A stretch of DNA of 64,000 nucleotides from Eublepharis macularius (Eukaryota > Chordata > Lepidosauria > Squamata > Eublepharidae): NCBI RefSeq assembly GCF_028583425.1, contig NC_072793.1:102347689-102411688 (forward strand). Direction: 5' to 3'. A model generated the notes under the pieces. That model saw nothing but the letters and a program-made list of their open reading frames with translations, had not been told where the DNA came from and made no database searches. Made by a program: the position numbers and the translations under genes. Each line of letters starts with the position of its first letter. The stretch's first letter is position 1. This document shows positions 43,295 through 55,764 of this stretch, piece by piece.

Positions 43295-46040
43295 TACCCA
43301 AAACAAAAGGTGTTCTTTTGTTTACATCCTCCATTGTGTACTAGGTGGTGGAAGATATCATGGATAGCCTTACTTGCCAGATGGCTCAACACCTAAAAGA
43401 ATAGAGGTTTTATTGGAGGATTGAGATAATCCATGCCATTTCATTTGTGAATCTGTCCAGTGGGAATTCCAGTTTGCCAAATTGCTTTTAAGCAACAGAT
43501 AAGAGCAGATTAAATGAAGTAATGAAAAAATTGGATCACGTTACCCGAAACCTTGAGAATATAACCTAGGTCTAGTAACTTTGTGCCGCTGGCACACAAC
43601 AGTAATGCCTTTATACAATGTCTTGCAAGTAAGAAGGGTGGCCACTTTAAATCCATGTGCAGCCTGATCCACGTGGCAGGTTGTCTCCCATCATGTGAAT
43701 CTGCCAAAAAGGATTTGTTGAGGAGAGTAGCAGTGATTAGAATCTCTAAAAAGATAATGTTAAAGCCCAGGAAGCAATTTTGATGAGAGTTGGTATAGAT
43801 GGGGTTGGGATGTCAGAGTTCTAGTGACGTGAGAGTTGTTGCAGTGTGCGTTCCTCCTCCATCACTCTAAAATATTGAAAGATTCAGGCCCCATGCAATT
43901 GGCCTACAATGCAGCTCCTTCCCATAGTAATGCTGGTTATAAACAGGAGCGATGCTGGCATGGGTTGGAGTTGCAACATGGACTTCTGCTTGACCCTGGT
44001 CATGCAACATTACTGAGTAAAGAGGGAGTTAGCCATTCTGGAAGAGCTCCCATGCTGCTAAGAATAATGTCAAAAAGGGATCTTAATGGGGAAGAGAATG
44101 AAGCACATGCTTAGCAATTTCTTTCTTCTCGTGTTCCGATTCTGAGTCCTGACATTCTAACCTTGACCTAAAGTGTTCAACTTGTGTACTATATTTAGGA
44201 TTTTTTTTTTAAAAAAAAAGTAGCCACCATGTGTGATGCTGGAACTGATTTACCTACGTGTGAATCTGGACAAATTGTATGATGCTGAAGTTGAGCAGGT
44301 TTTTTTTAACTTCTCAGGGTAACATTTACAAGTTAAAAATGCAGAGAACATGCAAGGACTTGTAGGGGAGCATTTGATTTCCCCCTCCCCCACTATTTCC
44401 TCTTTCCTTTTCCTGTAAGCCTCCATGGCTTTCCTGCTTCTTTCTCTCCTTCCCACCTATCAGCCAACCTACCTATCTGCCCCTCCAGCTTCCATTTTCC
44501 CTCTGTCCCACCCCAGCAGCCTCTGTCTGGGAAACTAGGGTCCTGTTGTGTGGTGCCAGCTGCTGGACCACGCCCAGTTGTGCAGTCCCAACCCCCCAAG
44601 GGCTTGGAGGGGCTCATTGTCCCTATATCCCCTTCCCATACTCTTTCCTCTCTCTGTCAACCCTCATGGCCTCAGCTGTCTTTGCCTCCTTCACTCTTAA
44701 AAAGCTGAGTGGGGTTTTTAATCCATTGGGTTCATAATCCAAGCTGACCATTAATATCTAGTTATCTGAGAGACAATTTAAATATGAAAAAAATAATAGG
44801 TGGCTTGACCTTTCCTGGACTGTACCACTTCATTTTTAGGAGGAGATTTGAATGTTTTCCCATTTAAAGTACTCCCTGTAGCTTGGTAAGGAGACAGTTG
44901 AGTTAGGTTTCGCTTTTGTTTTACATGGGGAACATTTACTGTGCCTCCTTAAGAACATTTTTTTGGAAGTGAGCCTCATTGATTATACTTGAATAGGATT
45001 CTCTGTTGGTCTGGTTAGGATCACTCTTTAACAAGCAATTTTCTTATAGTAATCTGAAATAGAACAATCCATGAAATACTGTATGATATGCCATTTCTGT
45101 ACATTTGAATTGATTCAGTGTGTGGATTCAGTTTTGGAACACTTTTCTAAAGAAGGCTAGCTAAACCTTATAACAAGCCAATGTGAAGAGCTGATGTAAT
45201 ATTCTTTGTTTGCCAGATGATTCAGGCCAGTTCTTAACAATAGGTTTGTTTACTGAACAATATACTTGAAATGAGAGAAAGAAATTGCCAGTTTTCATTT
45301 GGTCTCCTATTAAACATCACCAAATTATGAATAAGTGAGTAATTTACTGGTTTAGGCTCTATTTTTGTTCCCTTCACTTTCTTAGAGAACCTCACAGTAC
45401 AGCGTGACAGCTTAAGACATTATCACCACTTTGCAATGAGAAAACATCAAGCGGGTCTTTTCACGAGGTGATTTTGGGATGATTTTGCTCTGCATTAAAC
45501 CCATGTTCCTTAGCCCTGAATCTTGTGAGTCACTGGTCTAGCTCAAGGTAAATTGGTTTCTATCATCCATTCTTATGAGGATATGATGTAGCCAGTGCTG
45601 TGACCTGACTGTTAGAAGGGGAAGACTAACGCTGTCCCTTCCTCACGTTTCAGAGCGGGGTAAACTAGAAAGGTAGAAAGGTCAGGGATCTGTTTACCCT
45701 TTGCTGTTTACTACCCTGGCACTGTCTGGTGTGTAGATTGCTTTTCTCAGGACTTCCTCTTCATGACACCTCACCTTCCTCTGACTGCCTCTTCAGTTTC
45801 CCAGCTTGATGGATGAGATGCCTTCTTTGTGTTGGTGTTAAATGCCCTGAGATGACAACTGGCAGCTGAATTTTATCTTTTGAATTCTTTGAGGTATTTC
45901 TAGCCGTAAAATTCTGGTGACAGCCTTTCCTTGGAACAGGACGTACTCGTGCTACACAAAAATTTTATTTGCTGGCTAGTAGAGAAAAGAGTATTTTTTT
46001 TAATTGGGGGAAATATGAATGTATGCACATCAAGAGATAG
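43295..46040. other. Unassigned intronic sequence
   Basis: About 2.7 kb. No exon or recognised repeat. Confidence 0.3.
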
Positions 46041-46043
46041 AGG

Positions 46044-46303
46044 GCATGAAGGGATGAGCCAGCGCTAGGCTCACATGGCCCTTTCTTACATGTCCAGGGT
46101 AATACAGATCATCACTTTGGGGTCAGGAAGGAATTTTCCTCCAGGCCAGATTGCCCATGGATCTTGGAGGTTTTTCCCCTTCCTCTGGGAATAGAGCAGG
46201 GGTCACTGGTGGAGTTGAGGGGGGAGATAACTATGAATTTCCTGTATTGTGCAGGGGTTGGGCTAGATGACCCTTGGGATCCCTTCCAGCTTTATGTTTC
46301 TAA
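46044..46303 (+). mobile_element. CR1 LINE 3' end
   Basis: Closely matches the copy at 18092: cttacatgtccagggtaata, ttttcctccaggccagattg and gggctagatgacccttggga then tcccttccagc. Confidence 0.8.
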
Positions 46304-46304
46304 A

Positions 46305-49300
46305 ATGGCATATGCTTAGAAAAGGAATTTGATTTACACACTATTTTTTCTGATTAAAACTGTCCTTGATAAGTAACCATGGGGAACCTTTGCCTCTGCT
46401 GAGGTATGTGAAGAGTATATTAGGAGCACTGTAGGTTATTTTTCTGTGGAGTGCTTGCTCGTCTATTATTCTACTGAATTTGAACGGCTAAAGGGGTATT
46501 TAATGTCTAGGAGGAAAGTTCTGCATTCAGTCCTGCCAGTGGTAGGGAGGACTCCTAGTGCTGAGAAAGGAATTGCTTCTTTCTTGGACAACTTCATGGT
46601 TAACTGCGTGTCTGAGGGCTCCTTCACACATTACATTTTTACATATGTCTGTAAAATGTAGTATTTGATACACGTGTATTTGTAAATGCATATTCTATGT
46701 TGCTACGTGTGTTGGGAAGCCAGGATTAGCCTGAGGCATCCCCTCTGTGCTATGTGTGCATACCAATGCAGACATTTTTGTCTGACATGTGAAGTAGACA
46801 ATCTAGGGACTTTGTTTCGCCTCTGCAAAGTGAAGAAAAAAATTGTTTCCTCAGGGGAAAAACAAAGCATAGTTTAGGTGAAGGGGACCTGAGAAAACAA
46901 TTGTATTCCATAAAATGTCTGACTAGATTGTTTTTAATCCTGTTACTTTCTACAATCCAGTCTCACATTATACCCTTCCTTGGTTTGTGTGCCAGTGTTC
47001 AGGACACAGAGAGAATGTATAACCCTATCAAAATGCCTTCACTTGATACAGAGCTATAATTTTGTGTATGTGTGAATAATTAAGGCCCTGCAGAGTTGAG
47101 CATTATTGGAACAGAGGAAACCCCTCTGCCAGAGTGTGCTTAAGAACCTTTTAGTGTAATAAGATGACTGTTGGGATCCATCCCTGTGGCTCTGGGTACC
47201 TGATACCTGATCCGTATTTCTCCAGTCATTGCTTGACTGTCAGGAATCTTGGGAGGGTGAATGACTAGCAACCGTGAGATTGTTTTACAGCCTTGGAGTT
47301 CAGACAGTAATATATACACTGGCATGGCTCTCTGTGAAGCTGTGTCATTAGGGCTGTGTTTCAGATAGCCAGGGTCTTGTAACTAACCCCTCAATGTCCT
47401 TTCACAGTACATCTGGAAGCAATGACAGTTGGTCTGAAGCCTGATTTCCTCAAGGGCCTATGTCAGATGCCATGGTCTTTGTTTATGAGGACAATTAAAT
47501 ACCGCTAAATCAAGAGTGAGTGTTGGTTAAAAAAACGTTTGAAGTCCCCTGTGGATAGTGGCAACATGTGTTTGAAATGCTGACCTTTGCACAGACACAT
47601 TGACACCTCAAAGGCTTCATAGCTGGTATTTGGGATCTTTGAGAGATGCCTAAATTAGAGGTATAAAGTATAACCCCCTCCCCCTCAGTGAAGCTTATAC
47701 AGGGAGTATAAAAGAAATATTGGAATGTGATTAAAGTGTAGACAAATATTTGGGACTTTAGCATATGGTGACAACACGGAGTCTTCCTCAATTAATTCTT
47801 TGTGTTTAAACCAGATAGTTGTACTCTTCATGGCTTATAACCCTTCCTAAAGGAATTGTCTCCAGAAATGTTAAATGACTCCTTAGTTTTCTATCTCAAC
47901 CAGATATCAGCAGCGTTCTTCTTAACTCTTTCCCTTCTGGTGGCCATGATGCTAAAAATGGTGGCTTGATCCATGCACACATACAAGTGTAAGAGAGATG
48001 ACACAAATCAAGAGTTTGGAATAGGGATGATCTTTCCTTTCATGATTTAGGTCAAGTTCACATATTACACTGTGGAGACTGGTGCCTGGCAGCCATAAAG
48101 CATTTATTGGGCAGCTTACTATATGGTTTGTTTTCCTTGTTGGATACTCTTAATGCCGTGGATGGATATTCCTTGCAAAAGCTAGTGATGGTGTGAAAGC
48201 TTTCCTACAGTATAGTTGCATTCTGAATGCTTTGCTTCTCTTTGAGTAGTGTCCAGTCCACCTCATAGAGTAGCTGCCATAGAGGGGCCATTTCTACATG
48301 TACTAATGCAGTATGCAACCCAGCATTTAGATACGTTTTTGCTTGGAAGGAAGCAGTTGGAAGGAGTCTAATTGAATAGTAAGGAACTAGCATTGTACTT
48401 CAAACCTATACATCTCTGTATTCTGTAGCTTAGATTGTTGCTTTTGAGCAGCTCATGTGGCAGCAATGAACCATTTAATATAGGTCAGTTGATAAGACAA
48501 TGGGTTGAATGCTTCAGAGCAGAGTTCCCTGGCATTGTTTATTCGGCAGGCATCTTTAGAATTTTAAAAACAAGCCATGGGCACCACAACAAAATGGCTA
48601 TTGGGGAAGGTTCCACAGAATGTTGGGAAGTTCCAATCCAAGCATCTTTCTATTATGGAGGCTGCCATTTCCAAATGGATGCTCCCTGAGATCCCAAAAG
48701 CGATGCATCCTGGACCCTTCTGAAGCACCTCATATGCCAGTGAAGTGAAAGAAAGCCAGTTATGGGCTGTTTGCTTTGGGGAAGAAGCAAGCGGGCACCA
48801 GGAAACACACATGGACACCATGACACCCAAAGGCACCACATGGGAATTGTTGCTCCAGAAGGCTATCAATAGAAAGGGAGTTAGAGACATTCCAGAAAGT
48901 TTTCCATAGGTCTCAGGAAGATGCAGGAGATAGTTATGTTGAAACATAGACCCAGAATCATATTTCTTACAGTGAGGCTAGGATGAGAAGAAGCTGTATG
49001 TGAGAACCAAAATGTCAGGATCAAATTACCTGGTTTCCCCACAAGACCATGAAGTTTCAGTATCGGTTTTAATCATAATGTTGAATGTAGTATCTACAAC
49101 CATTAAGCCTTATGAATGGGAAGTGAAAGCCACTACTTGAGGTTTCCTTAACATGAAGGTTGTGTCTAGAGAATGAAAGATTGATAGCCACTGGCTCAAT
49201 TACTTGTCAGGAGAACAGAGTGACTTGACATATTCAGGAAGGCATCCATTTCAGTGTTCATGTATTATTGATCCAGAATTGGTTATCTGCTCCTGGGACA

Positions 49301-49404
49301 TGGGTTGACAGAGAAGGAGATACTTGGAGAAAACCTAGGCCCACTCTTCTCCCAGTTTATATAATAAATTATATAAATTTCCCAATATCTCCCCCTATAT
49401 ATTT
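46305..49404. other. Unassigned intronic sequence
   Basis: About 3.1 kb, mostly unique-looking. No exon recognised. Confidence 0.3.
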
Positions 49405-49405
49405 T

Positions 49406-50520
<1,115 letters not shown>

Positions 50521-50525
50521 TGAGT

Positions 50526-50819
50526 TAAAGGTAAAGGTAGTCCCCTGTGCAAGCACTGAGTCATGACCCACGGGGGCACGTTGCATCATGATGTTTTCTT
50601 GGCAAACTTTTTGTTAAGGGGTGGTTTGCCATTGCCTTCCCCAGTCATCTACACTTTACCCCCAGGAAACTGGGTACTCATTTTACCAACCTCGGAAGGA
50701 TAGAAGGCCGAGTCAACCTTGAGCTGGCTACCTGAACCTGGCTTCCGCCAAGATCGAACTCAGGTCATGAGCAGAGCTTGGGTTGCAGTACTGCACCTTA
50801 CCACTCTGCACCACGGGCA
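50526..50819 (-). mobile_element. tRNA-derived SINE (family C), nearly full length
   Basis: On the minus strand it starts gcccgtggtgcagagtggta (tRNA A box), includes gacctgagttcgatcttggc (B box), ctcggccttctatccttccg and tgactggggaaggcaatggc, and ends ggggactacctttaccttta. Confidence 0.85.
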
Positions 50820-51077
50820 AGCCCTGAGTAATAGAGCCATACACAATAATTTGATAACTGGACTCACTGCAGAGCTCAGTGAGTTGAACAGCATAAAATA
50901 AGCCAGCAAAGCCTATTCCAGGTTCCATGGAGTCTTCTTCTAGTGCATGTAATGATTTGTGGGCGCATCTAATTAGAAGCCCACAGTAATAAATACAATG
51001 TGCTACTCGCATTTAACCTCAGTAATCAAATACTTTTCCTCCATGGGTATTTTTTTTATTGAAACAGACAGGTAAAG

Positions 51078-51228
51078 AGCAAGAGTTGAGTCCAGTAGCA
51101 TGTTAAAGCCCAATGAGATTTCCATGATACATGTTTTTCAGAGTCAAGCTCCTCAAAAGCTTATACCCTGGAAATCTTTGTGACCTTTGGACTGGACTGG
51201 ACTTGAACCTTGTTCTTCTACTGCAGGC
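51078..51228. repeat. Repeat unit (left part) interrupted by a hAT element
   Basis: agcaagagttgagtccagta ... cttataccctggaaatcttt ... cttgttcttctactgcagg. Its right end resumes at 52091-52122 (ctgcagaccaacatggctac). Confidence 0.7.
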
Positions 51229-52090
51229 TAGGTGTGTGCAGTTCAGTATTCCCAAGCAGACTATATACCTGAGAAATACCTATTTGGTATTATTCAGGTA
51301 CATCTGGATATATCTAGCTTATTCCTGAACAATCCAGATATATTTGGGGATATCAGGGAATCTCATTTTAAAGATTGCAGCAGCTTGATTCCCCCCTTTG
51401 CAGGCTTCTCAGGTAACAGGAGGAGTGGGACTGAGGCAGCATTACTCTCTCTTTGTGTGTGGGGGGCGGGGCGGGGGGGAGTTTTGTGGCCATATACCAT
51501 TGCCAGGTATGACTACAGTCTTGGTAATACTGGATTGCTAGGTTGGATACTGGGGTTATCTGGTTTGATGCTGGTTCTTTTGGACTTGTATTGGCCCTTG
51601 GTTCTGCCTGGCATCTTTGAGTGACACTGGTTCTGTTGGTCTTGTAACTGTCCCTTGCTTCAGTTTGGTTCTGGTGGAATCACTGGTTTGGCATTGGTTC
51701 TATTGGACTTTGTTGGTTCTGCTTGCATCGGGAGGCTTTTGGTCATTGGTTGAGGTTGTGTGTTTAGCTAAGGCTTCCGGTGTCCTGGAACAAGCCTTGG
51801 ATTCCACATACACACACACACACCCAGGAAACAATGGAGAGTGGCTGGATGCAGCTTGTTTAGGGGTCTGTAGAGTTGGACCCTTTAGTTCAATTCACTT
51901 AAAACTTGAGGAAACATTACTGGACAGGCAGGACTAAGTTCTCTATAATTTTGGTGTAGTTTGCTTGAAAAATAGCCAAATCCAAACACTATGCCAATAT
52001 TTTTGGATCTGAATATTGGGAATTCAGAACATGTATGGTGTTCCAGATACCCAAATCTGAACAAGACCTCCTTTTTAGTGCACATCTCTA
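51229..52090. mobile_element. hAT-type non-autonomous element, 862 bp, nested
   Basis: Ends are TAGGTGTGTGCA (left) and, reversed, TAGAGATGTGCA (right). Flanks are CTGCAGGC (51221-51228) and CTGCAGAC (52091-52098), an 8-bp target duplication with one mismatch. The insertion splits an older repeat, which confirms the borders. No transposase is present. The middle (51530-51780) contains degenerate TTGGTTCT-type short repeats. Confidence 0.82.
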
Positions 52091-52444
52091 CTGCAGACCA
52101 ACATGGCTACCTACCTGATCAGGAAAAGGCTATTACGGGAAATAATTCCATATAACCCTCATAAGATCAGGGTGTCTGTTATAGTAAACAATGAATGGAG
52201 CCATTTTTCCTCACACTTGTACTGGAAAATGCTGCTATGAATTTTTTTCTTACCTATTTGTAAGTTGTAAGGCCTGACTAAACCATCCCAATTGTAGTTA
52301 AAACCAATCAGCTTGACCCCACATGACTTTCTATGAGGAGGTAGTTCCACAACTGAGACACTAAGCATTAAAGACCAGGCTTTCTCTGCTGCACTTGCCT
52401 AATTTTTGAAGGTAGGAGTATGCAAAGCAAGGCCATGGAAACTG

Positions 52445-52548
52445 CTCTTAAATGAAAGTCAGGCACATTTTGGAAGCAGGCATTCCTTCAAATATCTTGG
52501 TTCCAGGCTGTGTACAGCTTTATAGGTAACAAATAGGGCCCCCCTAAA
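52445..52548 (-). mobile_element. Short L2-like fragment, minus
   Basis: ggttccaggctgtgtacagc then tttataggtaacaaat resembles the reverse of the L2 region around 32210-32250. Confidence 0.4.
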
Positions 52549-52892
52549 GGCTTGTAGGGAATCTCATGTGCCCCTCTTGCATCATGTCCTCTTTCCCCTT
52601 CCCCCCATAGCCTCTCCCTGCTTCCTTTTCTCCTTCACATCAGCCTTGGCCTGTCGCCTATTTTCACCTTTCTCCCTTTCACCCCAGGCAGCCTCTCCCC
52701 TATGGCCCAGTTACATGGTGGGGAACCTACAAGGACTTATGGGATGCACTTCACTTTTCCATGTAGCCCTTTCCTCATGCTATTTTCTCTTTCCCTCCTC
52801 CTGGCAGCCCTCATATGCTCACCTTTCCCTTGATCCTTCTCTCCTTCAAACCCATTAAACAGCTTACTTTTTACCTGTCCCCCATTTTCATC

Positions 52893-53015
52893 TATATTTA
52901 CTAATTTACTTCGTTTATGTACTGCCTTTCTCCACAGTGGGGACCCAAAGCAGCTTACATCATGCTTCTTGCCTCCATATTATCCTCACAATAACCTTGA
53001 GAGGTAGTTTTGGCT
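52893..53015 (-). mobile_element. SINE family B 3' half, minus
   Basis: ttatgtactgcctttctcca, cagtggggacccaaagcagc, ttacatcatgcttc. The tRNA head is missing. Confidence 0.7.
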
Positions 53016-54180
53016 TTTAAATAGTTGTCCTAGTTGTTGGGAACAGATGTTGAAGTTCAAAAGCCACACAATAGAGAATAGTCAGGACTTTAATTTATAG
53101 TCTGCCATTCTCACTGAGACCGGAGGGGGATCACACAGTTAAGACAATGCAGACAGAGCACTATAATGCATACAATCAACAGTGCAATAAAACAATGACA
53201 AATGGAGAGGAGTGCACTAAAATAGTATAATACACACAACAAACAATGACACCAAACTGGATTACAAAATTACAAAAACAGTAAAGTGATATAAATATAC
53301 AGTGAACAAAGCAATGAAAACTACCTAAAATTTCACAGTTATTAAGTGTGGCCCTAATTCCCTTTATGAAAAGGTCTTCATCTGTTAATTTTTCCCTGGG
53401 TATTTTGCTTCCAAATTTGCCTTTATCCTCTGGTTTGGTTCCTACAAAAATTGCAAAGAGTTTACATATCCCTGTGTGATGGAAGCAGTAGATTAGATCC
53501 AGGATCCTCCTTCAACAGAGACTCCTTATTTAGCAGGTGGGAATCCATGGATCTAATCCAGTGTAAATAAGTATGTACAAACTGAAAATTGAGTGTGAGA
53601 GGGAAATTTTAATTTTAAAACAGTAGGAGTATGAAGATATAATATATCTTGGTATAATATAATTTTCCTTATGGGGCATCCAGGCTACAATCAAGGAGCT
53701 TGATGTCCTATGATACAGATACGGCCTCTGGTGGCAGTAGGGATTGATGAACCCAGGCAGTGTTGAGTGATGGCTCCAGCAGCCTTTTAAAGCCACATGT
53801 TGCTAATAAGTGGAATTGTCATGGCTTTTCTTTGTCTAATTGGATATTGGTGGAGCATTCACTCTCCACCTTTTGAGATGACATTGTGTCCTGAATCTTT
53901 CCTGCAAAGGTGCTCTGTTACTAAGTCTGATTAAACTCTCCAGGTTACAAAGGAGGCCTGTAATGAGCACTGGCAGCCCAATCTCAATTCTATAAGAACC
54001 AAGTGATTAATCCCTGTTTAAACTAGTGGATGTGTTGCAAAGCAGACAGCATCTTCCTTAGAAATGAATAAGTGTAAACATAAATGAATGTACTAGTGAT
54101 CAAACTAATTGTCACACTCCTTTTGTACTTTGAGATACTATTTTCAACATTTGGCTGTAGCTAAACTTCATTTAGTGGGC
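53016..54180. other. Unassigned; LINE/SINE tail at about 53090-53130
   Basis: atagtctgccattctcactg is the reverse of the tail seen at 42510. A weaker CTCF-like site lies at 53723-53734 on the minus strand. Confidence 0.35.
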
Positions 54181-54374
54181 ACATGAAGTTTTCTCATGTT
54201 GAGTCAGACCACTGGTCTGTCAGAGTCAGTATTGTCTACTCTGACTGACAGTGGCTCTCTAGGGTCACAAACAAATGTCCTTCCCATCACCTACAGCCTG
54301 ATCCTTTCAACAGGAGGTGCTGCAGATTGAACCTGCTTGCAAACTAGGTGCTGTACCACTCTGCCAGAGCCCCT
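54181..54374 (-). mobile_element. tRNA-derived SINE (family D), minus
   Basis: ttgagtcagaccactggtct ... tattgtctactctgactgac ... catcacctacagcctgatcc ... gattgaacctgcttgcaaac. Same family as 15680. Confidence 0.75.
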
Positions 54375-54495
54375 CCTCATCCTAGTAACTGGACCCATTT
54401 CAATCTGGGTCCAAGCCTGGGTATGGGAGTAGAAGCAGCCTGAGTTGCCTTGACTGTTAATCTTTGCCAGGAAAGTAATGGGGGGGGGGGAATAT

Positions 54496-55763
54496 GTCCT
54501 TGTGGATTCTCCTGGACCTCTTGTTGGCTTTCAGTATCACTGATCATGGTATCCTTCTGAGATACTGGCTGGGTTAGGAGTAAGGGGGTCTTGTGCTTTA
54601 GAGATTCTGCTCTAACTAGACTGGCCAATTCCAGAAGGTGGTGCTGGGAGACTGCTGCACAACTGTGGCATTATGCTGTGGAGTCCTTCAGGGATCTCTC
54701 TTGTCCCCCTTGCAATTTAACATCTACATGAAACCACTAGGAGAGATCGTGAAGGGATTTGAAGCAAGGTGCCATCAATATGCAGATGATTTTCACCTTT
54801 ATTTCTACTTAACATTTGTGACGGATGGATCTGAACAGATGCTTAGAGAGGGTAATGGGATGGATGAGGGCCAGTAAGCTGAAGCTCAAGCAAGACAAGA
54901 CTGAGATGCTGTGGGCTAATGTCAAAGTTGCTCCAAGACTGAGAAGTCAGCATGTTTTGGAGGAAACGGCATGTCCTTTGAAGTTGCAGGTTCATAGCTA
55001 GGGGTTCTGTGGGATCCTGGCTTATGGATGGAGGCTCTCATCTCCTCTATTGCACTTAGTGTTTTTTTTTCATCAGTGTCAGCTGATGTGCCAGTTACAG
55101 CCCTTCATCAAAGCATGATCTAGCCAAGGTGATCCAAGTGTCGATTACATCCAGGTTAGATTACTGTAGCACGTTCTATGTGGGGCTGCCCTTGAACATT
55201 GTCCAGAAACTTCAGAGGGTCCAAAATGTGACTGCCAAGCTACTGTCAGGGGCAGGATACAGGCACTGTATCACCCCCATGCTGAAAGATCAGCACTGAC
55301 TGCCCATTGGGTTCTGAATACAGTTCAAAATGCAGTTTCTTAACTTTAAGGCCCAAATGGCTTGGGGCTCAAGAAGGACCACCTCTTCCCATACTGTCCA
55401 GCCCTCCAGCAAAAACTTTCTCAGAAGCTCTGCTCTCTGCCCCCACCTGCACATGTGAGGTGGGTGGCAACCAGAGACAGGTCATTATCAGTGGTGGCAC
55501 CTGGCCTTTGGAAAGCTATTGCCTTTGAGACTTGCCTGCCACAAACCCTACTCTCTTCTTAATGCTGAGCCAAAACATTTCTTTCTACATGGGTTTCAGC
55601 ATAATTTTATATTCTGCTTTTAGCCTGAGAAATATTTAAGATTCTTTGTGAACTGGCTTTTAATTAATGTTTGTGGTGTGTGGTTTTATTAAGTTTTACT
55701 TTGTAATCTGCCTTGGGCAGGTTCCCTAGAGAGGCAGCATAGACATTTTCTAAATAAATAACA
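54496..55763 (+). mobile_element. L2 LINE, decayed, RT to 3' tail
   Basis: Reading order with frame breaks: LDLLLAFSITDH (around 54510), GVLQGSLLSPLQFNIYMKPL (54675), the QYADD catalytic box at about 54774-54790, QKLQRVQNVTAKLLSG-like sequence (55200) and FKMQFLNFKAQMAWGSRRT-like sequence. It ends ttctaaataaataacag. An old copy in the same orientation as TWF2. Confidence 0.85.
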
Positions 55764-55764
55764 G

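Noticed and set aside
47932..47952. Possible third CTCF-like site (minus strand, CCACCAGAAGGG)
   Set aside because: It departs from the consensus at core G positions, and the match is too weak to list.
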